DNA of 64,000 nt from Thermopetrobacter sp. TC1 (GTDB lineage: Bacteria > Pseudomonadota > Alphaproteobacteria > Rhizobiales > Aestuariivirgaceae), in NCBI RefSeq assembly GCF_000746275.1, contig NZ_KN050828.1, forward strand, positions 413,384 to 477,383, in the 5' to 3' direction. Position 1 is the first letter of the stretch; each line of letters begins with the position of its first letter. This document shows positions 43,619 through 52,599 of the stretch, piece after piece. The notes beneath the pieces were generated by a model, which made no database searches, was not told where the DNA came from, and saw only the letters and a program-made list of their open reading frames with translations. The position numbers and the translations under genes were made by a program.

Positions 43619-45505
43619 ATGAGCCCATATAAAGACAGGTTGCGGCAGTTCCTTGCAAAGCGAGGCATCAGATGCCCACCATTGCCGACAGTCTCCGGGC
43701 TGATCGCGGGCGTTCTTTCCCTCTTTGTGGGGTGCGCGTTGGCAACGGGGGCAGAACGGCATGGCCTTTCCGCCTTTGGCGATCTCAAATATCCCGCTGA
43801 TTTCAAGCACTTCGACTATGTCAATCCGAAGGCGCCCAAGGGCGGGCGCATCGTTACCGTCGGCACCTCGGGGCTGACCAGCTTCGATTCACTCAACCCT
43901 TTCATCCTGAAAGGCGATGCGGCCGACGGGCTGGAGATGCTTTATGATTCCCTCATGGTGCGGGCCCATGACGAGCCGGATGCCGTTTATGGCCTTGTTG
44001 CCAAGAGGGCGGACGTTTCTGCCGATGGCCGCACGGTCGTCTTTCGCTTGCGCAAGGCGGCCCGCTTTTCGGACGGCACGCCAGTGCGCGCCGAAGATAT
44101 CTGCGCCAGCTTCCGCACGCTGAAAGAAAAGGGCCATCCCCGCTATCGTCTGGCACTGAAAGATGTTGCCGCCTGTGAGGCGCCGGATGCACTGACGGTG
44201 CGCTATCGTTTTTCCGGCGGTCTTGTGCGCGACTTGCCGCGCACCGTGGCCACCCTGCCGATCTTCAAGGCCGAGGAGCTGAAACAGCGGGATTTCGCCC
44301 GCAGCACCTTGAAGCCTTTCATCGGCTCCGGGCCCTATCGGGTGGCCGCTTTCAAGGCGGGCAGTTTCATCACATACGCGCGGCGGCAGGATTATTGGGC
44401 GAAGGACCTGCCGGTGAATGTGGGTCGGTGGAATTTCGACGAGATCAAGTTTCTCTATTTCCGCGACCGCACAGCGGAACTGGAGGCCCTGAAGGCCGGC
44501 ACCCTGGACTTGCGCGAGGAATTCACCTCGCGCGACTGGGCCACGGCCTATGATATTCCGGCGGTGCGCAAGGGGCTTCTGATCAAGGGCGTGCTGCCCG
44601 ATCAGCGTCCTTCCGGCGCGCAGGGCTTCTTCATCAATCTCAGGCGCCCGCAGTTTGCAGACATCCGCACGCGCAAGGCGCTGCTCTATGCCTATGACTT
44701 CGAATGGGCCAACAAGAACCTTTTTTACGGGCTTTATAAACGCACGGAATCGGTCTTTGAAAATTCGCCGCTGAAGGCGAAAGGAAAGCCCAGCCCGGAG
44801 GAGAAAGCCCTGCTTATGCCCTGGCGCAAGGTTTTACCCCCGGAAGCATTTGGAGAAGCCGTGCGTCCGCCTGTTTCGGACGGTTCGGGGCAGGATCGGC
44901 GGCTGTTACGCATGGCGCACCGTTTGTTGCGGGAAGCGGGCTGGCGGCGCCGGGGCGAATGGCTGGTGGACAAGACGGGCAAGCCGTTCGAGATCGAGTT
45001 TCTCATGTATTCACCCGCCTTCGAACGGGTGATCGCTCCTTATGTGCGCAATCTCAGGCTGCTGGGGATCAAGGCGCGCATGCGGCTTGTGGAATCGGCG
45101 CAATATCAGCGGCGGCTGAAGGATTTCGATTTCGACATCACCACACAGCGCTATGTGCTGTCGCTGACGCCCGGCGTGGAACTGCGGGCTTTGTTCGGCT
45201 CCAGGGCGGCGGATCTACCCGGCAGTTACAACATCGCCGGCATCGCCAATCCGGCGGTTGACGCCCTCATCGAGAAGGTCATCGCCGCAAAAGGCCGCCA
45301 GGAGATGATAACGGCGGCACGGGCGCTGGACAGGGCCCTGCGCAGCCTGCATTTCTGGGTGCCGCACTGGTACAAGGCCAGCCATACCGTGGCCTGGTGG
45401 GACAAGTTCGGCCGCCCGCCCGTAAAGCCGAAATACGCCCGCGGCATACTTGATACCTGGTGGTTCGATCAGGAGCGCGCCAAACGCCTGGAAGAGATGC
45501 GTTGA
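43619..45505 (+). CDS. YejA-like oligopeptide-binding protein 2
   Basis: A 628-residue family 5 solute-binding protein paralogous to the one at 40592: GLSAFGDLKYPADFKHFDYVNPKAPKGG, SFDSLNPFILKGDA, ATAYDIPAVRKG, FEWANKNLFYGLYKRT and the closing DTWWFDQERAKRLEEM align with it. It has a hydrophobic signal (SGLIAGVLSLFVGCALATGA) with a cysteine close to a lipobox. A dispersed repeat is just upstream, so the original promoter may have been altered. The frame stays open to 43475 through that repeat; the ATG at 43619 with GGAG upstream is preferred. No permease genes follow. Confidence 0.93.
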   Translation: MSPYKDRLRQFLAKRGIRCPPLPTVSGLIAGVLSLFVGCALATGAERHGLSAFGDLKYPADFKHFDYVNPKAPKGGRIVTVGTSGLTSFDSLNPFILKGDAADGLEMLYDSLMVRAHDEPDAVYGLVAKRADVSADGRTVVFRLRKAARFSDGTPVRAEDICASFRTLKEKGHPRYRLALKDVAACEAPDALTVRYRFSGGLVRDLPRTVATLPIFKAEELKQRDFARSTLKPFIGSGPYRVAAFKAGSFITYARRQDYWAKDLPVNVGRWNFDEIKFLYFRDRTAELEALKAGTLDLREEFTSRDWATAYDIPAVRKGLLIKGVLPDQRPSGAQGFFINLRRPQFADIRTRKALLYAYDFEWANKNLFYGLYKRTESVFENSPLKAKGKPSPEEKALLMPWRKVLPPEAFGEAVRPPVSDGSGQDRRLLRMAHRLLREAGWRRRGEWLVDKTGKPFEIEFLMYSPAFERVIAPYVRNLRLLGIKARMRLVESAQYQRRLKDFDFDITTQRYVLSLTPGVELRALFGSRAADLPGSYNIAGIANPAVDALIEKVIAAKGRQEMITAARALDRALRSLHFWVPHWYKASHTVAWWDKFGRPPVKPKYARGILDTWWFDQERAKRLEEMR

Positions 45506-45528
45506 GTGAAATATGAAAGCAAGGCGGC

Positions 45529-46857
45529 TTAAGGCGCTTTCTTTCTCAAACGACGAAGCTCTTCGGCATGATCCGTCGTTGCCCCCGTGTAAAACAGCTT
45601 GCGCGCCAGTTTCTTTTCCTCTGGCGTAGGCCAGAGGGGTGTGGTGATTTTCTTCTTGCAGCCCAGCTTTAGAAAATCACGTTCTGGTTTGTTAAATAGC
45701 TGCGAGAAAATTACTGTCGCATTACCTCTATTTGCAGCAAGTTTAGTCAAAAAGAACATATCCAAATAAGCACGCAACACCGGCTCTTTTTTGGCTAAAT
45801 CTAGAAGTATTAAAGCACTAACAACATCCCCATGATGCAATCCATCAATAAATTCGCAATCACACAAGCCCAATTTATTTGGATTTAAATAATTATAAAC
45901 CTTAATCTCACGTTTATTTAAAGCATTTACTGCTTGTTTAATATATTCATAATTATTAGATTTTTTCATTTTTTTATATATCTTTGGCGCCAACGGGGGA
46001 ATAAATAGAATAAGCTTCACATTCTTTTTCTCAAATTCATTTTTAATATTAATAATAAGATTTATCATTTTATTATCTATTTTACTTCCCCACATAAATT
46101 GTTCTTTTCCTTTTATTATCTTTTCAATTGTTTTATTAAAATTTATTTCAGAGAATTTATATGTGGGAAAACTAAACGCACCATACAATTCTGAACCATC
46201 TGGGAGAAATCCAGTCTTCCATAATTTGGCAGGAACCCCCAACGGACATGAAGGCAACTTAAACCAATCTTTCACATATGAAAAATATTCCTTATTCTTG
46301 AAAGACCTTTTTAAAAGCGACCTTATTTGATATATGTTTTCAGGATCTATTATCTTGACCTTTTTTAACTTGAACCCTTCTCTATTTTTCCACAATATAT
46401 GATTAGGATTAAACCACCAAAAATCCAAACCAAATAATATTATTTTAGGATAATTATTATTCTTGTCCAGATTTTGTATAAATTTTTTCACCATCCAAGG
46501 ATACTGAATAGCTCTTCCCATATTGATAAAAGGCCTTTTAAACATAGGCTGAAAATATTCAAGAACTCTTGAAGAGCCTAAAATGGTAATCTCAGGTTTG
46601 CTATCAATATTATTTAGTAAGGAAAATTTTAAATCCCCGTCTGTATTTGAAGTAATCAAATTATTATAATAACATAACTTAGTTTTACCATGAGTAATTA
46701 TAAACTTTGCAGCCTTATCTATAGGTAGCAAATCTCCTGTTTTAGTAAAATATAATCTAGTAAACCAATAAATTGAAGAAATAAATAAAATTATTAATAT
46801 AATAATTCCTAAAAATATTTTTTTAATTAGCTCAGAATTGAAAGTAAAGAAATTCAT
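45529..46857 (-). CDS. AT-rich SGNH-like membrane-anchored protein
   Basis: A 442-residue protein with a N-terminal membrane helix (IFLGIIILIILFISSIYWFT) and a large extracytoplasmic region. SGNH-hydrolase features are ITILGSSRVLEYF (block I serine) and FIDGLHHGDVV (block V Asp-x2-His). Similar SGNH/AlgX-like partners of MBOAT acyltransferases transfer acetyl groups to exported polysaccharides. It overlaps the MBOAT gene by 26 bases and is very AT-rich from about 45.7 to 46.86 kb, while the last 45 codons (ending DHAEELRRLRKKAP) are GC-rich like the host. That abrupt shift suggests a gene assembled by recombination. Confidence 0.8.
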   Translation of the reverse strand: MNFFTFNSELIKKIFLGIIILIILFISSIYWFTRLYFTKTGDLLPIDKAAKFIITHGKTKLCYYNNLITSNTDGDLKFSLLNNIDSKPEITILGSSRVLEYFQPMFKRPFINMGRAIQYPWMVKKFIQNLDKNNNYPKIILFGLDFWWFNPNHILWKNREGFKLKKVKIIDPENIYQIRSLLKRSFKNKEYFSYVKDWFKLPSCPLGVPAKLWKTGFLPDGSELYGAFSFPTYKFSEINFNKTIEKIIKGKEQFMWGSKIDNKMINLIINIKNEFEKKNVKLILFIPPLAPKIYKKMKKSNNYEYIKQAVNALNKREIKVYNYLNPNKLGLCDCEFIDGLHHGDVVSALILLDLAKKEPVLRAYLDMFFLTKLAANRGNATVIFSQLFNKPERDFLKLGCKKKITTPLWPTPEEKKLARKLFYTGATTDHAEELRRLRKKAP

Positions 46858-48301
46858 TTGACACTCCCGCCTTCCTGACGATTATATACCACAATACGAT
46901 AAACAGGATCATGTGCCATATATCAGGTTTGAAGCTATTACGTTTTGGGCGCATTTCTTCCACATAACGCATATGATATGGTGATGCCGGCGGAAGAAAG
47001 AATGTTACAATGAATGCTATGGCAAAAATCCCCAGAGTAAATTCTATTTTTCGTTTATTAGATGCAAGCAAGCTTTTAATGGTATCAAGATCAACCCAGT
47101 ACATCTCCGGATTAATCAATGATTTTAATATATTCAAAGCCCCAGAAAAGGTTTCAGCCCTGAAAAACGTCCAGGCCATTGCAACGGCCACAAACGTTAT
47201 CACCACGGCCAGAACCTTGGGCAAGCCTTTCAACTGCATGCTCTTTCGCACATTCAGCCATGCATGATTGAACAGGAGCATCAGACCATGCAATCCGCCC
47301 CAAATGACGAAGTTCCAGCTGGCACCATGCCACAGCCCGCCCAAAAGCATGGTAATCATGATATTCACATAGCGTCGGGCTTCACCTTTTATGTTTCCAC
47401 CGAGGGGAATGTAGAGATAATCACGCAAGAAGCGCGATAACGTCATATGCCAGCGGCGCCAGAAATCAATGATACTGGTGGCCTTGTAAGGGGAATTGAA
47501 GTTGATAGGCAGGCGAATGCCCATCATCAGACCAAGCCCGAGTGCCATATCGGAATATCCTGAAAAATCGAAATACAGCTGAAATGTGTAGGCCAAAACA
47601 CCTATGGCCGATTCGACAGCGAGAAGAGTTTCTCCAGCATCCGCACGGGCAAAGACATTATTGGCAATAGGCCCGAGGCTATCGGCAATAATAAGCTTCT
47701 TGAACAGGCCTATAGTAAACAAACTGCACCCAGCCAGAAAGTAATCTATGTTCAGTTTAAGATTCTTGGCAAACTGGGGCATCATCTCCTTATGATGAAC
47801 TATGGGCCCCGCTATCAGTTGTGGAAAAAATGTAACAAACAACATGTAATCACCGAACTTATGATTTTCCTTTTTTATCTCTCCCTTCCAGGCATCAACA
47901 AGATATGCAATTTGCTGGAAAGTAAAGAAAGATATTCCCAGAGGCAAAATAATGTGCATGAGCGAAAAGTTACTCGAAAATAGAAAATTCAAATTCTCGA
48001 TGAAGAAATCAAAATATTTATAGTATCCAAGCAAAATGAGATTAAAGCCAACTCCTGCCAGCATCCACTTAAAGCTTGATGGATTTTTCTGGGTCAGAAC
48101 CAAATATCCAAATATAAAATTAGCCAAAACGGAAAACAAAATCAAAGCAACGTAATTGCTGTTCCACCAGCCATAAAAAAATAGCGAAGCAAAAATCAGT
48201 AAATATTTTTGCAAACTTTTACTGGATTTGAAAAATGTGAATAAAAGCAATAACACTATAGGCAAAAATCCAAAAATGAATACTGGAGAGCTAAATAACA
48301 T
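46832..48301 (-). CDS. MBOAT O-acyltransferase (AlgI-like)
   Basis: A 489-residue multi-spanning membrane-bound O-acyltransferase of the AlgI/PatA group, with ten or more hydrophobic helices. The family His is in GGLWHGASWNFVIWGGLHG, near residue 323, and PLGISFFTFQQIAYLVD and FPQLIAGPIVHHKEMMPQF are typical. It would move acyl groups across the membrane for attachment to a polysaccharide by an SGNH-type partner, here the overlapping downstream gene. Base composition is AT-rich especially near its 5' end (47.7-48.3 kb), unlike the neighbouring housekeeping genes, pointing to horizontal transfer. manC is divergent from it. Confidence 0.92.
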   Translation of the reverse strand: MLFSSPVFIFGFLPIVLLLLFTFFKSSKSLQKYLLIFASLFFYGWWNSNYVALILFSVLANFIFGYLVLTQKNPSSFKWMLAGVGFNLILLGYYKYFDFFIENLNFLFSSNFSLMHIILPLGISFFTFQQIAYLVDAWKGEIKKENHKFGDYMLFVTFFPQLIAGPIVHHKEMMPQFAKNLKLNIDYFLAGCSLFTIGLFKKLIIADSLGPIANNVFARADAGETLLAVESAIGVLAYTFQLYFDFSGYSDMALGLGLMMGIRLPINFNSPYKATSIIDFWRRWHMTLSRFLRDYLYIPLGGNIKGEARRYVNIMITMLLGGLWHGASWNFVIWGGLHGLMLLFNHAWLNVRKSMQLKGLPKVLAVVITFVAVAMAWTFFRAETFSGALNILKSLINPEMYWVDLDTIKSLLASNKRKIEFTLGIFAIAFIVTFFLPPASPYHMRYVEEMRPKRNSFKPDIWHMILFIVLWYIIVRKAGVSNEFLYFQF

Positions 48302-48572
48302 TTTTTACTCCACACACCAACGACATATAACCTTTTTAAAGCTATAGTAGTGCCTCGAAGCCTCTCCACGCACCATACTTGTGATTGTTGCGCCATTCTT
48401 TTTAGTTGAATACAAAAAGAAAGCAAGAGAAACCTCTTTTACACCAGCTCCTTTCGGGTTGCGCCTTTCATTGCCGCGTCAACCATTCCGTAAAAAATTC
48501 CCGCATAGGGCGTGAAAGATATGGATTTTCTCCGCTTGACATGTTAGCTGTCGGGCGGGGAGTGAGCACATC

Positions 48573-50012
48573 ATGCGGGAAGTCTGGCCTGTCATATTGG
48601 CCGGCGGAGTGGGCGAGAGGCTCTGGCCGGTATCGCGGCGTCTGTATCCCAAGCCGTTCATACCTTTGCGAGGGCGGCTCTCCCCCTTCCGTCAGGCCTG
48701 TCGACGTCTGCGCGGGCATATCATGCGCCCGCCCATGGTTCTGGCCTCCAACAGCGCCGATCATATCGTTCGCGAAGACTTGCGTGCCGAAGGGCTGCTC
48801 GGGCGCGCGCGCCTGATTCTTGAGCCCAATCCCCTTGGCACGGCCGTGGCCGCTGCCTCCGCCGCACTTATCGCCATCGAAACCCGCCCCGACATCCCAT
48901 TGCTGCTCATGCCTGCCGACCAGCACATGGACAGGCCGGAAGCCTTCATGTCCGCCGTGCAACAGGCGCTCCCGTCCGTGCAGGACAAGCAGATCGTGCT
49001 CTTTGGCATCCAGCCACAGGAACCGGAGACACAGTTCGGTTATATCGAACTGGCCGAGATACCGGACGGATCTGCCGCCAAGGTCATTCGGTTCGTCGAG
49101 AAGCCAGACCGAAAAACGGCCGCTGAATTGATCAAATCCGGTAAGGCATTGTGGAATGCGGGCATTGTTCTTTCCCGCGCTGATGTGCTTTTGCAGGCCT
49201 TCCGCATCCATGCACCGCAGCTTCTTGCCATCGCCCGCCATGGGCTGGCGCTGGCGCGGCGAGACGGCATCGGCATCCGTCTGGCGCCTGTGTATGTGCA
49301 TGGCTTCAAACCCGTGTCTCTTGATCGTGCCATTCTGGAAAAGGCCCGTGATCTTCGTTGCATGGCCGTGGATTGCGGATGGCATGACCTTGGTAGCTGG
49401 AGCACCTTGCGCAAGGCGGAGCGCAGCAATGCCCAAGGCAACGTCTTGCATGGCGATGTCGAGGTTCATGGCGTGTTCGACAGCATCGTCTGGAACCATG
49501 GCGGCCCGCTGCTGGCTGTCGCCGGACTTCAGAACATCGTTGCAGTGTCCACGCCTGATGCCGTGCTGCTCAGCCATGGCGAGCGGCCGGAAGATGTCGC
49601 ACTGCTCGCCCGCAAGCTCGCTGCCCAGCGCCGGGCGCAGGCCTTTCGTCCCGCCCACGTCAGCCGTCCATGGGGAATGGAAACGATCCTGGGCGAAGGC
49701 CTCGGCTTCATCATAAAGCAACTGGTCATCCGCCCCGGCGCCTCCCTTTCCCTGCAGACCCATCGCTTCCGGTCCGAAACCTGGATGATCGCTCAGGGAA
49801 AGGTGCGCGCCACGATCGGCGATGATGTGCTGACTCTCCTGCCCGGACATACGGCGCATATCCCCAAGCAGGTCCGCCATCGCCTGGAAAACCCGACATC
49901 CCATACCGCCATCGTCATTGAGCTTCAGCTTGGGGATCGCCTGGAGGATAACGACATCATCCGCCATGAAGACGTCTATGGGCGGGCCAGCCCCATGCTG
50001 GAGGACCTCTGA
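48573..50012 (+). CDS. manC: Mannose-1-phosphate guanylyltransferase, ManC-like
   Basis: A 479-residue bifunctional-length protein. The nucleotidyltransferase domain has VILAGGVGERLWPVSRRLYP (usual GGSGTRLWP), VRFVEKPD and GTAVAAASAALIAIE; a C-terminal cupin domain has LSLQTHRFRSETW and IPKQVRHRLEN (usual LQxHHHRAEHW). It should make GDP-mannose and perhaps isomerise mannose-6-phosphate, but changes in the pyrophosphorylase loop and loss of some cupin histidines make the isomerase half doubtful. The gene is GC-rich like the host and is divergent from the AT-rich acyltransferase pair. GGGGAG precedes the ATG. Confidence 0.9.
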   Translation: MREVWPVILAGGVGERLWPVSRRLYPKPFIPLRGRLSPFRQACRRLRGHIMRPPMVLASNSADHIVREDLRAEGLLGRARLILEPNPLGTAVAAASAALIAIETRPDIPLLLMPADQHMDRPEAFMSAVQQALPSVQDKQIVLFGIQPQEPETQFGYIELAEIPDGSAAKVIRFVEKPDRKTAAELIKSGKALWNAGIVLSRADVLLQAFRIHAPQLLAIARHGLALARRDGIGIRLAPVYVHGFKPVSLDRAILEKARDLRCMAVDCGWHDLGSWSTLRKAERSNAQGNVLHGDVEVHGVFDSIVWNHGGPLLAVAGLQNIVAVSTPDAVLLSHGERPEDVALLARKLAAQRRAQAFRPAHVSRPWGMETILGEGLGFIIKQLVIRPGASLSLQTHRFRSETWMIAQGKVRATIGDDVLTLLPGHTAHIPKQVRHRLENPTSHTAIVIELQLGDRLEDNDIIRHEDVYGRASPMLEDL

Positions 50013-50146
50013 GCCGCTTACCATCCATTGCAGTCTTCTCCCGGGCTTGAGGCCCGCCTCCGCGCCATGAAAGACTCACTGGTCTGCCTCTTCGGGACAT
50101 GCTAGAGGAACAGGCTCAATCCATGGCAGGGAGCGCAACGGCGATC

Positions 50147-50653
50147 ATGGCTAAACAGCATCGATTTTACGTCATCGCCCCGGATGGACGCGTCATCGTC
50201 GGGCTTGACATCCCGGGTGCGGCGGAAGCGGCGGCGATTGATCATGGCGAGGGCACCTTCGTGGTCGATACGCTCGCCAAGAACTATCAGCCGATGCTGC
50301 AAGTGGTCATGGACGGGGAAGTGGTGATTGCCGGCGTTTCCGGCTGGGATACCGGCAAGCCGGACATGCTCGACCGGGATCTGATCGAGGCGGTCAAGCG
50401 CGGCAAGCTGCCCATCGTTATTGCCTTTCTGGAGAAGGGCGCCTCCGTCAATGCCCGGGACCGTCAGGGCGGAACGGCCCTGCACTGGGCGGTGGGCGGC
50501 GGCCATCCGGAGATTGTCTCTCTGCTGCTGGAACGCGGCGCGGACGCGGCCGCAAAGGATTCCCATGGCTTGACACCGCTCGATGTGGCCCGCCGGCGCA
50601 AGCGCGAGGACATTGCCGCCATTCTGGAAAAGGCGCTGTCTGGCACATCCTGA
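50147..50653 (+). CDS. Ankyrin-repeat protein
   Basis: A 168-residue protein. The first 75 residues (QHRFYVIAPDGRVIVGLDIPGAAEAAAIDHGEGTF in two pieces) are an unfamiliar beta-rich module, followed by about three ankyrin repeats (DRDLIEAVKRGKLPIVIAFLEKGASVN, GGTALHWAVGGGHPEIVSLLLERGAD, HGLTPLDVARRRKREDI). Ankyrin repeats mediate protein contacts. No signal peptide is apparent. ATGs at 50099 and 50123 are in frame; 50147 has GGGAG at a good distance. It lies 134 bases after manC; a functional link is unproven. Confidence 0.78.
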   Translation: MAKQHRFYVIAPDGRVIVGLDIPGAAEAAAIDHGEGTFVVDTLAKNYQPMLQVVMDGEVVIAGVSGWDTGKPDMLDRDLIEAVKRGKLPIVIAFLEKGASVNARDRQGGTALHWAVGGGHPEIVSLLLERGADAAAKDSHGLTPLDVARRRKREDIAAILEKALSGTS

Positions 50654-50891
50654 TCCTGCCTTGCGGTCCGCAGGAGCAATCGGCTTTGGCCTTGCCGCAG
50701 GGCTTTTGTGTACGCCGGTGATCTTCTCAAATCGGCAATGCCATTTTTGCTTTTGACATGCGGCAAGGCCCGTGGCATGGGGAGGCCATCCGGCGATTTG
50801 GTCTTGACGCACCCTCTCTCGCCCACAAGCGGCTCTGGCCATGGGCGGGACGTGCACAGCGAAGGAACAGCGCATCAGGGGAGCCTGAACC

Positions 50892-51290
50892 GTGGTCGAC
50901 AAAAGCCTTGGCACCAAGCGCACATGCCCGAATTGCGAGGCGCGCTTCTATGATCTGAACAAGGACCCGATCGAGTGTCCGAAGTGCCATCACACCTTCA
51001 CCGTGGAACCCATCTTGCCCTCCAAGCAGGATCATGAAGCCAAGCCGGAAGAGGCCCCGGCGCCGGAGCCGGCCGAAGAGGTGGCCGAGGACGTGGTGGC
51101 CGAGGCTGTCGAGCTGGCGGCCGAAGACGTGGACGAGGTGGAATCGGTTGCGGATGTCGATGTGGACCTCGAGGAGGTGGACGTGGACGTCACCGTCGAT
51201 CCCGACGAAAACGCCTTCCTCGAGGAGGACGATGCTCCGGTGGAGGACATCATTCCCACCACCATCGAGAAGGACGACGAAGAAAGCTGA
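50892..51290 (+). CDS. FYDLN acidic zinc-ribbon protein (TIGR02300-like)
   Basis: A 132-residue protein with an N-terminal zinc ribbon (C12, C15, C29, C32 in RTCPNCEARFYDLNKDPIECPKC) containing the family FYDLN motif, followed by a tail dominated by Glu, Asp, Val and Ala (for example EEVDVDVTVDPDENAF). This layout matches a family confined to Alphaproteobacteria whose function is unknown. The start is GTG at 50892. It is usually found near aroA and tRNA-Ala; neither is here. An intrinsic terminator follows. Confidence 0.9.
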   Translation: MVDKSLGTKRTCPNCEARFYDLNKDPIECPKCHHTFTVEPILPSKQDHEAKPEEAPAPEPAEEVAEDVVAEAVELAAEDVDEVESVADVDVDLEEVDVDVTVDPDENAFLEEDDAPVEDIIPTTIEKDDEES

Positions 51291-51327
51291 CTTTCGCCTC
51301 ATCCCATCTCGCACATGACATCACCCG

Positions 51328-51364
51328 GACCGGCGGTAGCCCAAAAGCCTTGCGCCGGTCTTTT
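51328..51364 (+). terminator. Intrinsic terminator after the FYDLN gene
   Basis: GACCGGCG (51328-51335) pairs with CGCCGGTC (51353-51360) around a 17-base loop, then TTTT. It lies 38 bases after the stop codon. Confidence 0.75.
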
Positions 51365-51517
51365 CATGTCCGCTTTCTGGTGATCCCGTTGACGGGGAAA
51401 GCTTCGATTAACCCTGCCAGCAATCGTTCCTGTCGCCGAAAAATGCCGTTAACCGGCATGGCGCATGCTGATTTTCGGGTATCGGGGGAAGGAGGCTTCT
51501 GGTGAGGGATCGTGCAC

Positions 51518-51937
51518 ATGCCGGCTGGTGATGATCGCCCCTTGGTGCTCGTTGTGGCCTGCGCCCTTGTGGATGCTGACGGGCGTGTTCTTCTCGCCCG
51601 TCGCCCCGAAGGCAAGGACATGGCGGGGCTTTGGGAATTTCCCGGCGGCAAGGTGCACCCCGGCGAAAGCCCGGAAGAGGCCCTGATCCGCGAGCTTGAG
51701 GAAGAGCTAGGCATCGTGGTGAAACCCGCCTGTCTGGCACCGCTGACCTTCGCCAGCCATGCTTATGCGCGCTTCCATCTCCTGATGCCGCTTTACATCT
51801 GCCGCAAATGGCAGGGGTTCGCGCAGGCGCGTGAGGGACAGACGCTGAAATGGGTGAAGCCGCAAGCCTTGCGCGACTATCCCATGCCGCCGGCGGATGA
51901 ACCGCTGATCGCGCACATTCAGGACGCTCTTTTGTGA
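51518..51937 (+). CDS. mutT: MutT-type 8-oxo-dGTP diphosphatase
   Basis: A 139-residue Nudix hydrolase. The Nudix box is complete from G44 to I66 (GGKVHPGESPEEA then LIRELEEELGI), in the spacing G-x5-E-x7-REU-x-EE-x-GU. FPGGKV and the WVKPQALRDYPMPPADEPLI end are typical of MutT, which removes oxidised dGTP. The ATG at 51518 follows GAGGGA; a GTG two codons earlier is also in frame. It is probably cotranscribed with the small downstream membrane protein. Confidence 0.93.
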   Translation: MPAGDDRPLVLVVACALVDADGRVLLARRPEGKDMAGLWEFPGGKVHPGESPEEALIRELEEELGIVVKPACLAPLTFASHAYARFHLLMPLYICRKWQGFAQAREGQTLKWVKPQALRDYPMPPADEPLIAHIQDALL

Positions 51938-51994
51938 GAGCGCAGGGCGATGAGCAAGGGTAAAGAAGAGAGACAAAGAGGGGCGAGGTGGACA

Positions 51995-52204
51995 ATGGCC
52001 AGTCGATTTGACAATTCCGGCGTTCCCGAGCTGAACGCCATCAAGGTTGCGGGCATGCGCACTACGAAGGTTTGTGGGGAGCCTGGCGACGATGCACGCA
52101 AGATGCCGCGGGAGCTCGTTCTGGCTCTCCTGATCATGCTGACGGCCGCCGTGATTCTGGCGGGGCACATCCGCGATCTTGCGCAGGCTTCGGGGTTGTT
52201 CTGA
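51995..52204 (+). CDS. Small single-pass membrane protein
   Basis: A 69-residue protein with a soluble N-terminal half (MASRFDNSGVPELNAIKVAG) and one C-terminal hydrophobic helix (LVLALLIMLTAAVILAGHI). ATG at 51995 follows GAGGTGG; an ATG at 51950 with a poor site would add 15 residues. I do not recognise a family. It sits 57 bases after mutT, on the same strand, with GC-rich third positions like its neighbours. Confidence 0.5.
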   Translation: MASRFDNSGVPELNAIKVAGMRTTKVCGEPGDDARKMPRELVLALLIMLTAAVILAGHIRDLAQASGLF

Positions 52205-52422
52205 GCGATTGCACCATGGGCGCCGATTGTTCCCTGTGGAAGGAGCAAAGGGCCGTTGATCCGTTTCACGGCCAAAGGCGCAGCTGATGGTGAAATCCGC
52301 CGCATGAGCCGATACATTCCGCTTGAACGCCGCGGCCGATTCCGCTATTGGCAAGCCTGCCCCTCAAAGCTTGCCTACCGGACCTTTCTGCGGCAGAGGC
52401 AATTGGGGCAGCAAACAGGCAT

Positions 52423-52515
<93 letters not shown>

Positions 52516-52599
52516 CTCTTGTCTTTCCGGACAAAACATTTGCACCTGACTGCAACCTCTCACGCGCGATCAGAATTCGCATGGCCTTGGATGCATCCT

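Noticed and set aside
48536-48541. Consensus -35 TTGACA upstream of manC
   Set aside because: At 16-18 bases downstream there is only GC-rich sequence (GGGGAGTG), no -10-like hexamer, so I do not call a promoter.
48468-50024. 518-codon minus-strand frame covering manC
   Set aside because: Antisense shadow of a gene with clear nucleotidyltransferase motifs on plus.
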